The translations under genes and the position numbers were made by a program. Under the pieces are notes generated by a model, which made no database searches, was not told where the DNA came from, and worked only from the letters and a program-made list of their open reading frames with translations. From contig JBFHGJ010000021.1 of assembly GCA_041583135.1 (NCBI GenBank), forward strand, positions 1 through 61,809: 61,809 nucleotides of DNA, in the 5' to 3' direction. Below are positions 43,713 through 53,366 of the stretch, piece after piece. Source of the stretch: JABSOG01 sp041583135. Its GTDB lineage: Bacteria; Pseudomonadota; Gammaproteobacteria; Enterobacterales; Alteromonadaceae. Numbering within the stretch: position 1 is the stretch's first letter; every line of letters starts with the position of its first letter.

Positions 43713-45134
43713 ATGGCGCACAAATCTGAATTGATTGAAAAGGATATCGAAGGCTACCTCCAGCAGCATCAGCATAAGTCGCTGATCACTTGTTTGACTT
43801 GCGGCAGTGTCGATGATGGTAAGAGCACGTTGATTGGGCGATTGTTACATGATGCCCAGCTGGTGTTTGACGATCAGTTGGCCACTTTACAAAAAGACAG
43901 CAAACAGCTGGGGACGACCGGAGGGGATACCGACTTTGCGCTGTTGGTCGATGGTTTACAGTCTGAGCGCGAGCAAGGGATCACCATTGATGTCGCTTAC
44001 CGCTATTTTTCTACCGACAAGGCCAAATTCATTTTGGCAGACACACCCGGCCATGAGCAATACACCCGCAATATGGTGACCGGCGCGTCGAACTGTCAAT
44101 TGGCCATTATTCTTATCGATGCCCGCAAAGGGGTATTGACTCAGACCCGTAGGCATTCGCATATCTGTGCCTTGCTTGGTATTAAACACCTGATAGTAGC
44201 AGTAAACAAAATGGATATGGTGGACTATGGGCAGCCAACCTTTGACGAGATCTGCCGAGAATACCGTGATTTTGCCGCAAGTTTGGCCTTAGATGCCATT
44301 CATTTTGTGCCCATTAGTGCACTTAAAGGTGAAAATGTCGTGCATCAAAGCGCGCAGATGCCTTGGTATCAAGGTCTGCCTTTGATGGCGCTGCTTGAGT
44401 CGCAACATTTTGAGTCGGCACTGCAACACAAGCCATTTCGATTCCAGGTGCAATATGTTAACCGTCCCAGCAGTGACTTTCGTGGTTATGCCGGTACGGT
44501 GGCTTCGGGTTGTATCAACGTTGGTGATGAAGTGCTGGCTTTGCCGTCAAAAAGACCAACTAAGATAGCCGAGATCCTGACCTTTGATGGCGCCATGGAT
44601 GAAGCGGTGGCTCTTGAAGCGGTGACCTTGACCCTCACCGATGAGATTGACCTGTCTCGCGGCGATATGCTGGTGAAAGTCAGTGAACTGCCGCAAAGCG
44701 GACGTTATGTGCTTGCGGATGTGGTGTGGATGCATGAATCGCCGCTGCAATTGGGCACCGAGTATCTGATCAAACACGGCACAAAACGCATTGCCGGGCG
44801 AGTGTTTGCCATTGACCATGTGCTTGATATCAACACCAATGAGCAACATCAGGCAGAGCAGTTGCAGCTCAATGATGTTGCCACTGTCCGTTTTGAATTA
44901 AATGAAGCATTGCATTTTGACGGTTATGACGACAATCCACAAACGGGGGCGTTTATCGCCATCGACCGTATCAGCAACGCCACGGTGGCAGCGGCGATGT
45001 TAAAAGGCTGTTGTGCGCCGCCCCAGCAGCGAGCGAGCCAGTTCAGTGAGTTTGAGTTGGAACTCAACGCCCTGATACGAAAGCACTTTCCTCATTGGCA
45101 AGCCAAGGACATCAGTCAATGGCGGGATGAGTGA
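43713..45134 (+). CDS. cysN: Sulfate adenylyltransferase subunit 1 (GTPase)
   Basis: EF-Tu-like GTPase that drives CysD. G1 is TCGSVDDGKSTLIGRLL near residue 28, G3 is ADTPGHEQYTRNM near 110, and G4 is VNKMDMVDYG near 167. Beta-barrel domains follow. Length 473 matches stand-alone CysN, so there is no fused CysC (APS kinase) domain, and no cysC follows in the window. The stop is separated by two bases from the preferred ATG of the SLC13 permease gene, suggesting a three-gene operon. Confidence 0.96.
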   Translation: MAHKSELIEKDIEGYLQQHQHKSLITCLTCGSVDDGKSTLIGRLLHDAQLVFDDQLATLQKDSKQLGTTGGDTDFALLVDGLQSEREQGITIDVAYRYFSTDKAKFILADTPGHEQYTRNMVTGASNCQLAIILIDARKGVLTQTRRHSHICALLGIKHLIVAVNKMDMVDYGQPTFDEICREYRDFAASLALDAIHFVPISALKGENVVHQSAQMPWYQGLPLMALLESQHFESALQHKPFRFQVQYVNRPSSDFRGYAGTVASGCINVGDEVLALPSKRPTKIAEILTFDGAMDEAVALEAVTLTLTDEIDLSRGDMLVKVSELPQSGRYVLADVVWMHESPLQLGTEYLIKHGTKRIAGRVFAIDHVLDINTNEQHQAEQLQLNDVATVRFELNEALHFDGYDDNPQTGAFIAIDRISNATVAAAMLKGCCAPPQQRASQFSEFELELNALIRKHFPHWQAKDISQWRDE

Positions 45135-45136
45135 CT

Positions 45137-46861
45137 ATGGGTTTTGAGCAATGGCTGATGGCCGCTGTGATGCTGGCGATTGTGCTGGCCTTGCTGCGCT
45201 TTGGGCATCAGGCCGCCAAGGTATTTGCCGGCGCCGCACTAAGTTGCCTAGCATTGTCTTTGCTTTCCATCGACGATTTTTTGGCCAATGCGGTCAATCC
45301 CGGCCTAGTTGCGCTGAGTTTACTGATCTGTTGCTCCTTCGCCCTTGAGCGCACCTCTATTTTACGGGTGTTGGCGCGCCGCTTGTTTGACGGCGGCGAC
45401 ACTCAGGTGGCGACTAAGGTGGTGTCTATCGGCGCTTTTGCGTCGGCTTTTTTAAGTAATACCGCAGTGGTTGCGACGTTTATGTCGCTGATAAAAAACA
45501 ATCGCAACACGGCCCCGGGTAAACTTTTACTCCCCTTATCTTATGCCGCCATTATTGGCGGCACTGCCACTTTGGGCGGTACTTCCACCAACTTAATCGT
45601 CCATTCGATGTGGATAGAGCAGGGTCATCAAGGCTTTAATTTCTTTGCCTTTACCCCGGTGGTCATTCTACCTTTGGTTGCCTGTTTGGGGCTGATTTTA
45701 TGGCGGCGTCATCGCTTGCCGGATTTAACGCCGCCGCCGCAGCAGGTGTTGGATTATTTTGTCGAAGCGAAAGTCAGCAAGGACTCGGCACTGGTGGGAA
45801 AAAGTGTACAGCATAACGGCCTGCGGAATCTGGACGATTTGTTTTTAGTGGAGATATTGCGGGGCGAGACATTGATAACTCCGGTGACCCCAGGGGATGT
45901 GATCCAGCCCGGCGACTGTTTGATTTTTTCTGGTGATGTCACTAAAGTCAATTGCCTAAAGCAATTTTCAGGGCTTGAGTTGTTTGCCGACAAGGCGCAA
46001 CTGTTGGCGCAAAACCTCACTGAAGTGCTGGTCAGAACCGACTCGCCGCTGGTCGGCAAGAGCCTTAAAGAGGCTGGCTTTAGAGCCAAGTTTGACGCCG
46101 CAGTGGTGGCCATTCGGCGCCAAGGCGAGCGCGTTTCCGGTAAGCTCGGTCAGTTGATCATCAAAGAAGGTGACTTTTTGGTATTGGCGGTCGGCAATGA
46201 TTTTGCCAAGCGCAACAATCTAAGCAAAAACTTCTTTGTACTCAGTGGGATGGTGCCCGATACCTTGTTGAGTGGTTGGCGCGAACGTTTGACCTTGTTG
46301 GGCTTTTTCGCGGCCATCGGTCTGTCGGCATTGGGGGTTTTACCATTGCTGCACTGCTTGATCTTTTACGTCGCGCTATTACTTGGCAGCGGCAGTTTGA
46401 GTATGGCGGAGATCAGGCGACGTTTTCCGGTGAATCTGTGGCTGCTGGTGTGGTCGGCGCTTTGTGTAGCGACAGCTCTGGGCAATACCGGCATAGACAG
46501 CCTGCTGGCAGGGGCGATTAATCACTTGCTCGATGGGCAAAGCGTGCTTTGGGCCTATATATTTATCTTTATCGCTACTATGATGTTGACTGAATTGGTC
46601 ACTAACAATGTCGCGGCGGTATTGAGTTTTCCGATTGGTTATCATGTCGCCTTGGGACTTGGGGTTGACCCTATGCCGTTTGTGATGGCGGTGGCTTTTG
46701 CCGCCAGCGGCAGTTTTATCTCCCCATTTGGCTATCAAACCAATATGATGGTCTATAGTGGCGGTTATCGCTTGGCGGATTTTGTCCGTTTCGGTTGGCC
46801 GGTCTCACTGCTGTATGGTGCTTTGGTGCTTTTGATTATCCCGTGTATTTTTCCTTTTTAG
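45137..46861 (+). CDS. SLC13-family permease with two RCK/TrkA-C domains (sulfate uptake)
   Basis: A 574-residue inner-membrane transporter of the DASS/SLC13 type. About five helices precede and five to six follow a central cytoplasmic insert (residues about 205-380) made of two TrkA-C modules (each with a DSxLVGKS-like element: KDSALVGKSVQ and TDSPLVGKSLK, and GDxLxFSGD / GDFLVLAVG). The SNTAVVATFMSL and TNNVAAVLSFPIG segments are the family's paired substrate-site loops. Coupling to cysD and cysN points to sulfate. ATG 45137 is preferred; GTG 45131 overlaps the cysN stop. Confidence 0.88.
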   Translation: MGFEQWLMAAVMLAIVLALLRFGHQAAKVFAGAALSCLALSLLSIDDFLANAVNPGLVALSLLICCSFALERTSILRVLARRLFDGGDTQVATKVVSIGAFASAFLSNTAVVATFMSLIKNNRNTAPGKLLLPLSYAAIIGGTATLGGTSTNLIVHSMWIEQGHQGFNFFAFTPVVILPLVACLGLILWRRHRLPDLTPPPQQVLDYFVEAKVSKDSALVGKSVQHNGLRNLDDLFLVEILRGETLITPVTPGDVIQPGDCLIFSGDVTKVNCLKQFSGLELFADKAQLLAQNLTEVLVRTDSPLVGKSLKEAGFRAKFDAAVVAIRRQGERVSGKLGQLIIKEGDFLVLAVGNDFAKRNNLSKNFFVLSGMVPDTLLSGWRERLTLLGFFAAIGLSALGVLPLLHCLIFYVALLLGSGSLSMAEIRRRFPVNLWLLVWSALCVATALGNTGIDSLLAGAINHLLDGQSVLWAYIFIFIATMMLTELVTNNVAAVLSFPIGYHVALGLGVDPMPFVMAVAFAASGSFISPFGYQTNMMVYSGGYRLADFVRFGWPVSLLYGALVLLIIPCIFPF

Positions 46862-46902
46862 TCAAAAGGCGAGCAAACTAACAATAAGCGGATTTTTTCA
46901 CC

Positions 46903-47871
46903 ATGAATTATGATGTATTTAATGGCGATGCCGACGGCATTTTATCTTTAGTGCAATTGCGCTTGGCACAGCCACGCGAGGCAACGCTCGTCACAGGGAT
47001 CAAACGCGATATCAGCCTACTTGATAGAGTTGACGCCGGTCGTGGCGAGCAGGTCACGGTACTTGATATTTCAATGAGCAAAAACCACAGTCGGCTCAAC
47101 CGGCTGTTGGACCAAGGTGCACAGGTGCTTTATTTTGATCACCACCAGCACCCGGACATACCCAACCATCCCAATTTGACCGCTCATATCAATACCTCGG
47201 CGCAGGTATGTACGGCATTGCTGGTGGACCATTACTTAAAAGGGCGCTTTTCGCTCTGGGCGATTGCCGCCGCCTTCGGCGACAACCTCGCTTTGGTTGC
47301 CAAAAAACGCTGCCAAGTCATGGGGTTAGGTAAAACGTTAACAAAACATCTCGAACGTCTGGGCACCGTGCTCAATTACAATGGCTATGGCCGCAATGTC
47401 GAAGACCTGCATTTTAATCCAGATCAACTGTTCAGCATCTTAATGGGCTATGAAACCCCTTATGAGTTGATAGCCGACAAACAGTCGGTCTACTATAAGT
47501 TATGCGACGCTTATGATCAGGATATCCAAAATACCGACAAAGCGCAGATATTGTGTCAACGCGAGGGTATCAAGGTGGTGCTGTTGCCCGATGAACGTTG
47601 GTCGCATCGAGTCAGCGGCGTCTTTGGCAATCAATTGTCCAATCAGGCGCCTGACACTGCTCATGCGGTGTTGACCGAAACCGCTGATGGTCAGCATTAC
47701 ACTGTGAGCGTTAGAGCGCCACAGAATAATAAACGTCTTGCCGATGTACTGTGTAGTGGCTTTGCCACCGGTGGCGGTCGTGCAGGAGCCGCTGGGATCA
47801 ATGCACTGCCCAAGGCTCAGATTAACGAATTTATCGATGCGATGGCACGCATCTATGTTGAAAAGCAATAA
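46903..47871 (+). CDS. DHH-family phosphoesterase
   Basis: A 322-residue cytoplasmic protein with the DHH metal site: NYDVFNGDADGI at the N-terminus, VLDISMSKNHS near 48, and LYFDHHQHPD near 77. The C-terminal GFATGGGRAGAAGIN near residue 285 corresponds to the DHHA1 GG-rich motif. Relatives hydrolyse short nucleic acids or nucleotide phosphoesters such as pAp or cyclic dinucleotide products. A pAp-phosphatase role would fit the preceding sulfate-assimilation genes, but the sequence does not prove it. It lies 41 bases after the permease gene. Confidence 0.87.
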   Translation: MNYDVFNGDADGILSLVQLRLAQPREATLVTGIKRDISLLDRVDAGRGEQVTVLDISMSKNHSRLNRLLDQGAQVLYFDHHQHPDIPNHPNLTAHINTSAQVCTALLVDHYLKGRFSLWAIAAAFGDNLALVAKKRCQVMGLGKTLTKHLERLGTVLNYNGYGRNVEDLHFNPDQLFSILMGYETPYELIADKQSVYYKLCDAYDQDIQNTDKAQILCQREGIKVVLLPDERWSHRVSGVFGNQLSNQAPDTAHAVLTETADGQHYTVSVRAPQNNKRLADVLCSGFATGGGRAGAAGINALPKAQINEFIDAMARIYVEKQ

Positions 47872-47887
47872 TAGAAGGTTTAATTCA

Positions 47888-50800
47888 ATGGGGAAACTTG
47901 TCCATCACATGGCGGCAGTGGCGCTTAGCGTACTGTCTGCATCAAGCTTTGCCGCCGAAGGCGTGCAGACATCACCGGGTTTAGATGCCATTTTGCAACA
48001 GATTGAGCAGCTCGAAGCCAACAGCGAACCAAAATGTTATGCTACCGCATCGCGACTCGAAGACTTTATGTTTGGGACGCCATTGACTGACAAGGCACGT
48101 TTCGCCAAGAATTTATTACAAAAGCAGTGGATTGAGCAGGTGTGGCAGCAAGCCAGTGAAGTGGCTGGCAAACGTTTTGACAAAACCGTCAGCGCCGCAG
48201 ATATTCAACAGGTTGTGGCCAAGATCTTCCGTGTTAGCAAAGACAACAAAGGCCATTGGCAACTGAAGTTTAACGGTCAGCACAACTTGAGTCTGCACAA
48301 AGATGACAAACGTCAGTATGGCAGCATCGCTTATTCTTTACGGGCGATATTGGCGGTGCAACAGCAAAATCTGCTGGCAACGGATAAGCCTTTGCTGCCG
48401 TTGTCCAATCAAGCGGTGGACGCATTGAGCGATGCACTGGACTTTGTTAACTTAAGCGCGCTTAAGGTGGCTGACCAGCAGGCGAGAAATGCCAGCGACT
48501 ACGAGGTCGATGAGCACAATCTAGAAGCCGCATGGCATGGTTTGACGCGCGATAAATCGAGCGCTACTGCGGCGCAACTTCAACAGCCCAAACAGGGCTT
48601 GAAAGTGAAAACGCTAGAGCAGATGACGGCATTGAAGTCTATGGTCGAACAAAAGATGCGCTCCTATGCCCAGTACAATGAGGTCAACACTCAGTTGTTC
48701 GTGCGTAATCTTCAGGTGTACTTTGCTCGCAGCCGCTGGCCGGAGGATCCACAGCAGGCGCGCGAGTTTCGTCAAATGTTCACCGAAACGCTGATCGCGT
48801 TTTCTGCGGATCTCTATCGTGGCGCCCAGTCTGTCGCCCTTAAAAACAATCATTTGGTGATCACCGAAGAAGACGTCAATACCTACGCCAAAAAGTTCAT
48901 TCCTCATCGTATTAACGAATATGAAGATGCGATTTTCTTCCCCAACCTAGCTAAAGAGCAGCGGGTGGTCATTGAAGCCTACGATATGGACGCCTTTAGA
49001 GACAGCGGATTACACTGGCGTTATCTTGAGTTCGCCATTAAAGAGCCGCAATTTAAGGCATACCTCGAGCCTGATCCGTTTGCCGCCGAGCTGTTGGTTG
49101 AAAACATCGCGCAGTTTGGTGTGTTGTTGTTGCGGGTGAGTGGGGATATCACCAATGCCAAAGGTGAGCCAAGGCTGAAGCCTGAATTCTTTGCCGAAGC
49201 GGCAAAACAGATCCAGCAACGCATCAATGACCACGCCAAAGCGCCACCACGGGTTGACGCTGTGCCAACCTTGGTGTCGGCGAAAAAAGCGACTGCCGCA
49301 GCCAAAGGTGAGCTATTTAGCGATGTCACCGCAGCTGGCAAAATTGATTTTATGCATCGCAGTGCCGACTGGCTTAGCCGTCAATTGCGCAGCTACCTTA
49401 AAACCGGCGAAAACCAAGGCACGGCAACTATCCCTCCGGCGTTTGGTGGTGGTGGTGTTGCCGCTGAAGATATCAACAATGACGGCCTCAGCGACATCTT
49501 ATTGCTCAGTGGCCTTGGCAACAAATTATATCTTAATCGCGGCAATGGCGAGTTTGAGGATGTCACTGAAAAATCCGGTCTTGATTGGCGCCGTAAAGAT
49601 GATAAGCAGCCAGGTGAGCCACGTCAGCCGATCATTGCCGACTTGGACAACGACGGTTTGCAGGATATTGTCATTACCTATGTGAATGATCCGCATCGGG
49701 TTTACCGCAATTTAGGCGACGGCAGATTTGAAGATGTGACGGCAAAAGCCGGTCTTGGCGGTGAAGGACTGGTCGGAGGCCCCGCTACCGTGTTTGATTT
49801 CGACAATGACGGCTTGCTGGACATTTATATCACCTATTTTGGCGATTACTTAAATGGGGTGTTGCCGACCCTCAAAAGACGCAACACCAACGGCACCGCC
49901 AATCAGCTGTTTCATAATCAAGGCGGTTTTAGTTTTAGCAATGTCACCAAAGGCAGTGAATTGGACAATACCGGCTGGGGTCAGGCGGTGGTGCATACTG
50001 ATTTTGATGGCGATGGTATGCAAGACTTGATTGTTGGTAATGATTTTGGTGTCAACAGCTACTATCGCAATTTGGGGCAGGGGCATTTCGAGGACATCAG
50101 CAACCCGATTGGCGTTGATAAACCTTCATACACCATGGGTATCGGCACGGCCGATCTTAACGGTGATTTACTGCCTGATGTATACATCTCCAATATTGTT
50201 ACCATGAACAAAGATGAAAAATACATTATGCCCGGCGGCGAAACGACGATGAAGTTCAATCCGAAAAAACTCTCGACAATGCGAGTGGTTGAAGCCAATG
50301 ACCTGTTTATTTCCGAGGCCAAAGACAAGCAATTATCCCGGTATATCAGCTCTTTGGCGGTTGAGCGTGGCTATAATTCTACCGGCTGGTCGTGGGATGC
50401 CGATTTCTTCGACTACGACAATGATGGCGACGAAGACCTCTATGTGCTCAACGGCATGAACGAATACAATGTCTACGGCAGTGAAAATCCTTACTATACC
50501 GACCCGCGCAATAACGATAAGGTCAATATTTATATCCCGGTCAGCAGCAAAGAGTCGAATGTCTTTTTCATCAATGAAAATGGCAAACTGAACAATCGCT
50601 CTGAAGGCTCTGGGGTCAATTGGCTCGGCAATTCGCGTAGCGCCGCCTACTTTGACTTAGAAGGTGATGGGGATTTGGATATCGTGGTCAACAACTACCA
50701 CGATAAGGCGCTGCTTTATCGCAATAACAGCGAAAGAATGGGGAATCATTGGTTGTCGATTCGTTTGCAAGGTGCACCAAGTCACGGCATCAACCTTGAT

Positions 50801-51049
50801 GCAATCGGCGCGCAAATTGTGGTGACCAAGCCTGATGGCAGCACGAGCTGGCGTGAGGTGAAAAGTACCACCGGCTATATGTCGGTCCATCCAAAACGTC
50901 AGTACATTGGTCTTGGCGAGCATGAGCGTGTGGATATCACTATCCGTTGGCCCAATGGCGAGCGCTCGGTACTCAAAGGGGTTAAAGCCGACCAACAGCT
51001 GACATACAGCTATGAGCAGCTAAAAGGTATGACCCAAAGCGGTGAGTAA
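47888..51049 (+). CDS. Secreted FG-GAP/VCBS repeat protein with ASPIC/UnbV C-terminus (CRTAC1-like)
   Basis: A 1053-residue exported protein. ATG 47888 starts a signal peptide (HMAAVALSVLSASSFAAEG); the open frame further upstream overlaps the DHH gene and is not used. Residues about 30-470 are an unrecognised helical region. From about 475 there are seven or so FG-GAP beta-propeller repeats with calcium loops (DINNDGLSD, DLDNDGLQD, DFDNDGLLD, DFDGDGMQD, DYDNDGDED). The end is an ASPIC/UnbV domain (LDAIGAQIVVTKPDG, DITIRWPNGERSVL). It probably binds or scaffolds at the cell surface or periplasm. It overlaps the thioredoxin-fold gene by eight bases, so the pair is co-translated. Confidence 0.88.
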   Translation: MGKLVHHMAAVALSVLSASSFAAEGVQTSPGLDAILQQIEQLEANSEPKCYATASRLEDFMFGTPLTDKARFAKNLLQKQWIEQVWQQASEVAGKRFDKTVSAADIQQVVAKIFRVSKDNKGHWQLKFNGQHNLSLHKDDKRQYGSIAYSLRAILAVQQQNLLATDKPLLPLSNQAVDALSDALDFVNLSALKVADQQARNASDYEVDEHNLEAAWHGLTRDKSSATAAQLQQPKQGLKVKTLEQMTALKSMVEQKMRSYAQYNEVNTQLFVRNLQVYFARSRWPEDPQQAREFRQMFTETLIAFSADLYRGAQSVALKNNHLVITEEDVNTYAKKFIPHRINEYEDAIFFPNLAKEQRVVIEAYDMDAFRDSGLHWRYLEFAIKEPQFKAYLEPDPFAAELLVENIAQFGVLLLRVSGDITNAKGEPRLKPEFFAEAAKQIQQRINDHAKAPPRVDAVPTLVSAKKATAAAKGELFSDVTAAGKIDFMHRSADWLSRQLRSYLKTGENQGTATIPPAFGGGGVAAEDINNDGLSDILLLSGLGNKLYLNRGNGEFEDVTEKSGLDWRRKDDKQPGEPRQPIIADLDNDGLQDIVITYVNDPHRVYRNLGDGRFEDVTAKAGLGGEGLVGGPATVFDFDNDGLLDIYITYFGDYLNGVLPTLKRRNTNGTANQLFHNQGGFSFSNVTKGSELDNTGWGQAVVHTDFDGDGMQDLIVGNDFGVNSYYRNLGQGHFEDISNPIGVDKPSYTMGIGTADLNGDLLPDVYISNIVTMNKDEKYIMPGGETTMKFNPKKLSTMRVVEANDLFISEAKDKQLSRYISSLAVERGYNSTGWSWDADFFDYDNDGDEDLYVLNGMNEYNVYGSENPYYTDPRNNDKVNIYIPVSSKESNVFFINENGKLNNRSEGSGVNWLGNSRSAAYFDLEGDGDLDIVVNNYHDKALLYRNNSERMGNHWLSIRLQGAPSHGINLDAIGAQIVVTKPDGSTSWREVKSTTGYMSVHPKRQYIGLGEHERVDITIRWPNGERSVLKGVKADQQLTYSYEQLKGMTQSGE

Positions 51050-53366
51050 GGGCAATCTCCTCGGCTATGTGCTGTGTCTAGGCTGGCTGTTTTGTGCTGA
51101 GGCTTTTGCCGAGCCAAAACAGCCGCCAGTATCGGCACCGCTAGCCCCGCCGAACAGTGAGGTGAGTGCTGATGAGATGGCTCAGCGCATCGAGCAATAT
51201 CGGCAAAACAAGGCGCAAATACAGCGTTTGCAAAATAATCAACACTCAGCCGAGTATCTTAATGCGCTGATTTATCAGCACTCGCCTTATTTGCTTAGAC
51301 ATGCCACCAACCCTATTGCGTGGCGGCCTTGGTCCGAGGCGGTATTTGCACAAGCCAAAGAGCAGCAACGACTGATCTTCTTATCTATCGGCTATTCGAC
51401 CTGCCACTGGTGTCATGAAATGGAGCGCCAAAGCTTTGTCGATGTGGACCTCGCCAAGTTGCTCAATCGCGACTTTATTGCCGTTAAAGTCGATAGAGAA
51501 ACCCTGCCAGCGGTCGATAGCCTCTATAGCGCTATACTAGAAAACCTAAAAGGTTCGGCTGGCTGGCCGGTCAGTGCGGTGCTCAATGAAAAGGGCGAAC
51601 CACTGTTTATCGACAGCTATCTGAGCAAAGACAAGTTGACCTTGGTGCTCAATCGAATGAGTGGGCTTTGGCGCGACAACCGAGATTTAATGAACAGCCA
51701 TGCCCAGCGTTTGATGTCACTGATTGATAAATCGCAAAGTACCACCACAGACAATTGGCAAAAAGACAGTTTAGAGACCATCATAGCCAAACTTAAGCCG
51801 CAACTCGATAGCGACCAAGGCGGTTTTGTCGGGGCGCCGAAGTTTCCTGCCGAGGGCATGGTGCTGTTTTTGCTCGATTACCTAAAGCGTGCTCCTGATC
51901 CCGCGCTTGAGTCGGCGCTGCGTCGGCAACTCGATAGCATGATAGCCAAAGGCATGTTTGACTCGATTTATGGCGGATTTCATCGCTACTCGACCGATGC
52001 CAACTGGCAGCTGCCACATTATGAAAAAATGCTTTATAACCAAGGTCAATTGCTGTTGGTTTATGCCGCAGGCTATGAGCGCTTTGCCGAGCCGCGCTAC
52101 CTCGATGCGATAACCCGCACCTTTGAATTTCTACAATCCACCCTTTATCAGCCAGACGAGGGGCTTTATAGCGCAGTAGATGCGGTATACCAAGGTCTTG
52201 ATGGCGGCTACTACCTATGGTCCGACACACAATTGGCGGCATTTTCCAAGCAACAAAAGCGCGATGCGGCAATGGCGGTTTTTGTCCGCAATGAATCGCT
52301 AGGGTTAAGTGGGATTTATTTCAATCAACCGCTGAGCGACAGTGCCGAACAGATCCGCACCAAATTGCGCTCACTGGCGCGACCATTGCCAATGGTCGAT
52401 AGCAAAGTGATCACCGCATGGAATGCTTTGGCGGCTTGGGGGTTAATTGAGGGTTACCGGGTGACGGCCAATCAACAAATGTTGCAGATGGCTCGCGAGA
52501 TCTTAGCGCAATTGTACCGGCAACATTTTGAGCGAACGCCGGGGCGGCTGTATCGCGCCTCGATTCATCACCAAAGGCTTGGCGAGGGCACATTGGAAGA
52601 TCACGCCTATCTTGCCAAGGCACTACTGGCATTATATCGGCAAAGTGGTGAGCCGCGTGATCTCGAACAAGCCAAAACGCTGGTGGCTTTGGCAATATCG
52701 CGTTTTGCCGACAAGCAAGGGGGATTTCGGTTTAGCCAACAGGCTGTTGGTTCAAGGCTGTTGCCATACTCAGGTGCTGACGGCGAGCTGCTCAGCGCCG
52801 CTGCGGTGATGGTGTCGGCCATGAATGACTTGTGGCTGCTCCAAGGGCAGGACTCGGCACGCAAAGCGGTTAAACAGCAGGTCAATTGGCTCAAACAACA
52901 AGTGCTCAATTCGCCTTTGAATCATCTATATGCCCTCAAGGTTATTTTAGATTTTAGCCAAGGCAGTGTTGAGCCGCGCCAATATTTTGCCAAAGGCAAA
53001 GGCCAAGTGAGCTTAAGTGCGCCATCGCAATTGTGTGCCGAGCAACCTTTTAGCCTCGACTTTAAGCTGGCACCGGGTTGGCATGTCAACTCAGCCCAGC
53101 CGAAACAGAAATATCTCAAGCCTTTCGCTCTTAAGCAACAAGGCGCCACCAAAAGCCTGATCATCGATTACCCTAAAGCCAAGCTAAAAGCCTTAAGCTT
53201 TAATGCCACTGAAGTGAGCCTTTATGAAGGCGCGTTTAGTGTGGGGGTCAATCCGGGGCCGGGCGAGCAAGGGCCGTTGTATCTGTCAGTTGAAGTGCAG
53301 CCTTGCTCTGATAAGGTGTGTTTGCTGCCACAAACACTTAACTTCTTTGTGGCAGGGTGTCGCTAG
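51042..53366 (+). CDS. Exported DUF255 thioredoxin-fold protein with DsbD-N-like C-terminus
   Basis: A 774-residue protein with signal peptide (GYVLCLGWLFCAEAFA). Residues about 70-230 form a DUF255/SPATA20-type thioredoxin domain containing SIGYSTCHWCHEMERQSF, a CxxC redox site. Residues 230-640 look like the associated (alpha/alpha)6 barrel (GGFHRYSTDANWQLPHYEKM, EDHAYLAKALLALY). The last 110 residues resemble the DsbD N-terminal domain (FSLDFKLAPGWHVNSAQ) and include a Cys pair, QPCSDKVC. GTG 51042 is the start, overlapping the previous stop. The fusion suggests a periplasmic thiol-dependent maturation role for its FG-GAP partner; this is inference. Confidence 0.85.
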   Translation: MSKGNLLGYVLCLGWLFCAEAFAEPKQPPVSAPLAPPNSEVSADEMAQRIEQYRQNKAQIQRLQNNQHSAEYLNALIYQHSPYLLRHATNPIAWRPWSEAVFAQAKEQQRLIFLSIGYSTCHWCHEMERQSFVDVDLAKLLNRDFIAVKVDRETLPAVDSLYSAILENLKGSAGWPVSAVLNEKGEPLFIDSYLSKDKLTLVLNRMSGLWRDNRDLMNSHAQRLMSLIDKSQSTTTDNWQKDSLETIIAKLKPQLDSDQGGFVGAPKFPAEGMVLFLLDYLKRAPDPALESALRRQLDSMIAKGMFDSIYGGFHRYSTDANWQLPHYEKMLYNQGQLLLVYAAGYERFAEPRYLDAITRTFEFLQSTLYQPDEGLYSAVDAVYQGLDGGYYLWSDTQLAAFSKQQKRDAAMAVFVRNESLGLSGIYFNQPLSDSAEQIRTKLRSLARPLPMVDSKVITAWNALAAWGLIEGYRVTANQQMLQMAREILAQLYRQHFERTPGRLYRASIHHQRLGEGTLEDHAYLAKALLALYRQSGEPRDLEQAKTLVALAISRFADKQGGFRFSQQAVGSRLLPYSGADGELLSAAAVMVSAMNDLWLLQGQDSARKAVKQQVNWLKQQVLNSPLNHLYALKVILDFSQGSVEPRQYFAKGKGQVSLSAPSQLCAEQPFSLDFKLAPGWHVNSAQPKQKYLKPFALKQQGATKSLIIDYPKAKLKALSFNATEVSLYEGAFSVGVNPGPGEQGPLYLSVEVQPCSDKVCLLPQTLNFFVAGCR

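Noticed and set aside
47738..47887. Extended N-terminus for the FG-GAP protein
   Set aside because: It overlaps the end of the DHH gene in another frame; ATG 47888 gives a clean signal peptide.
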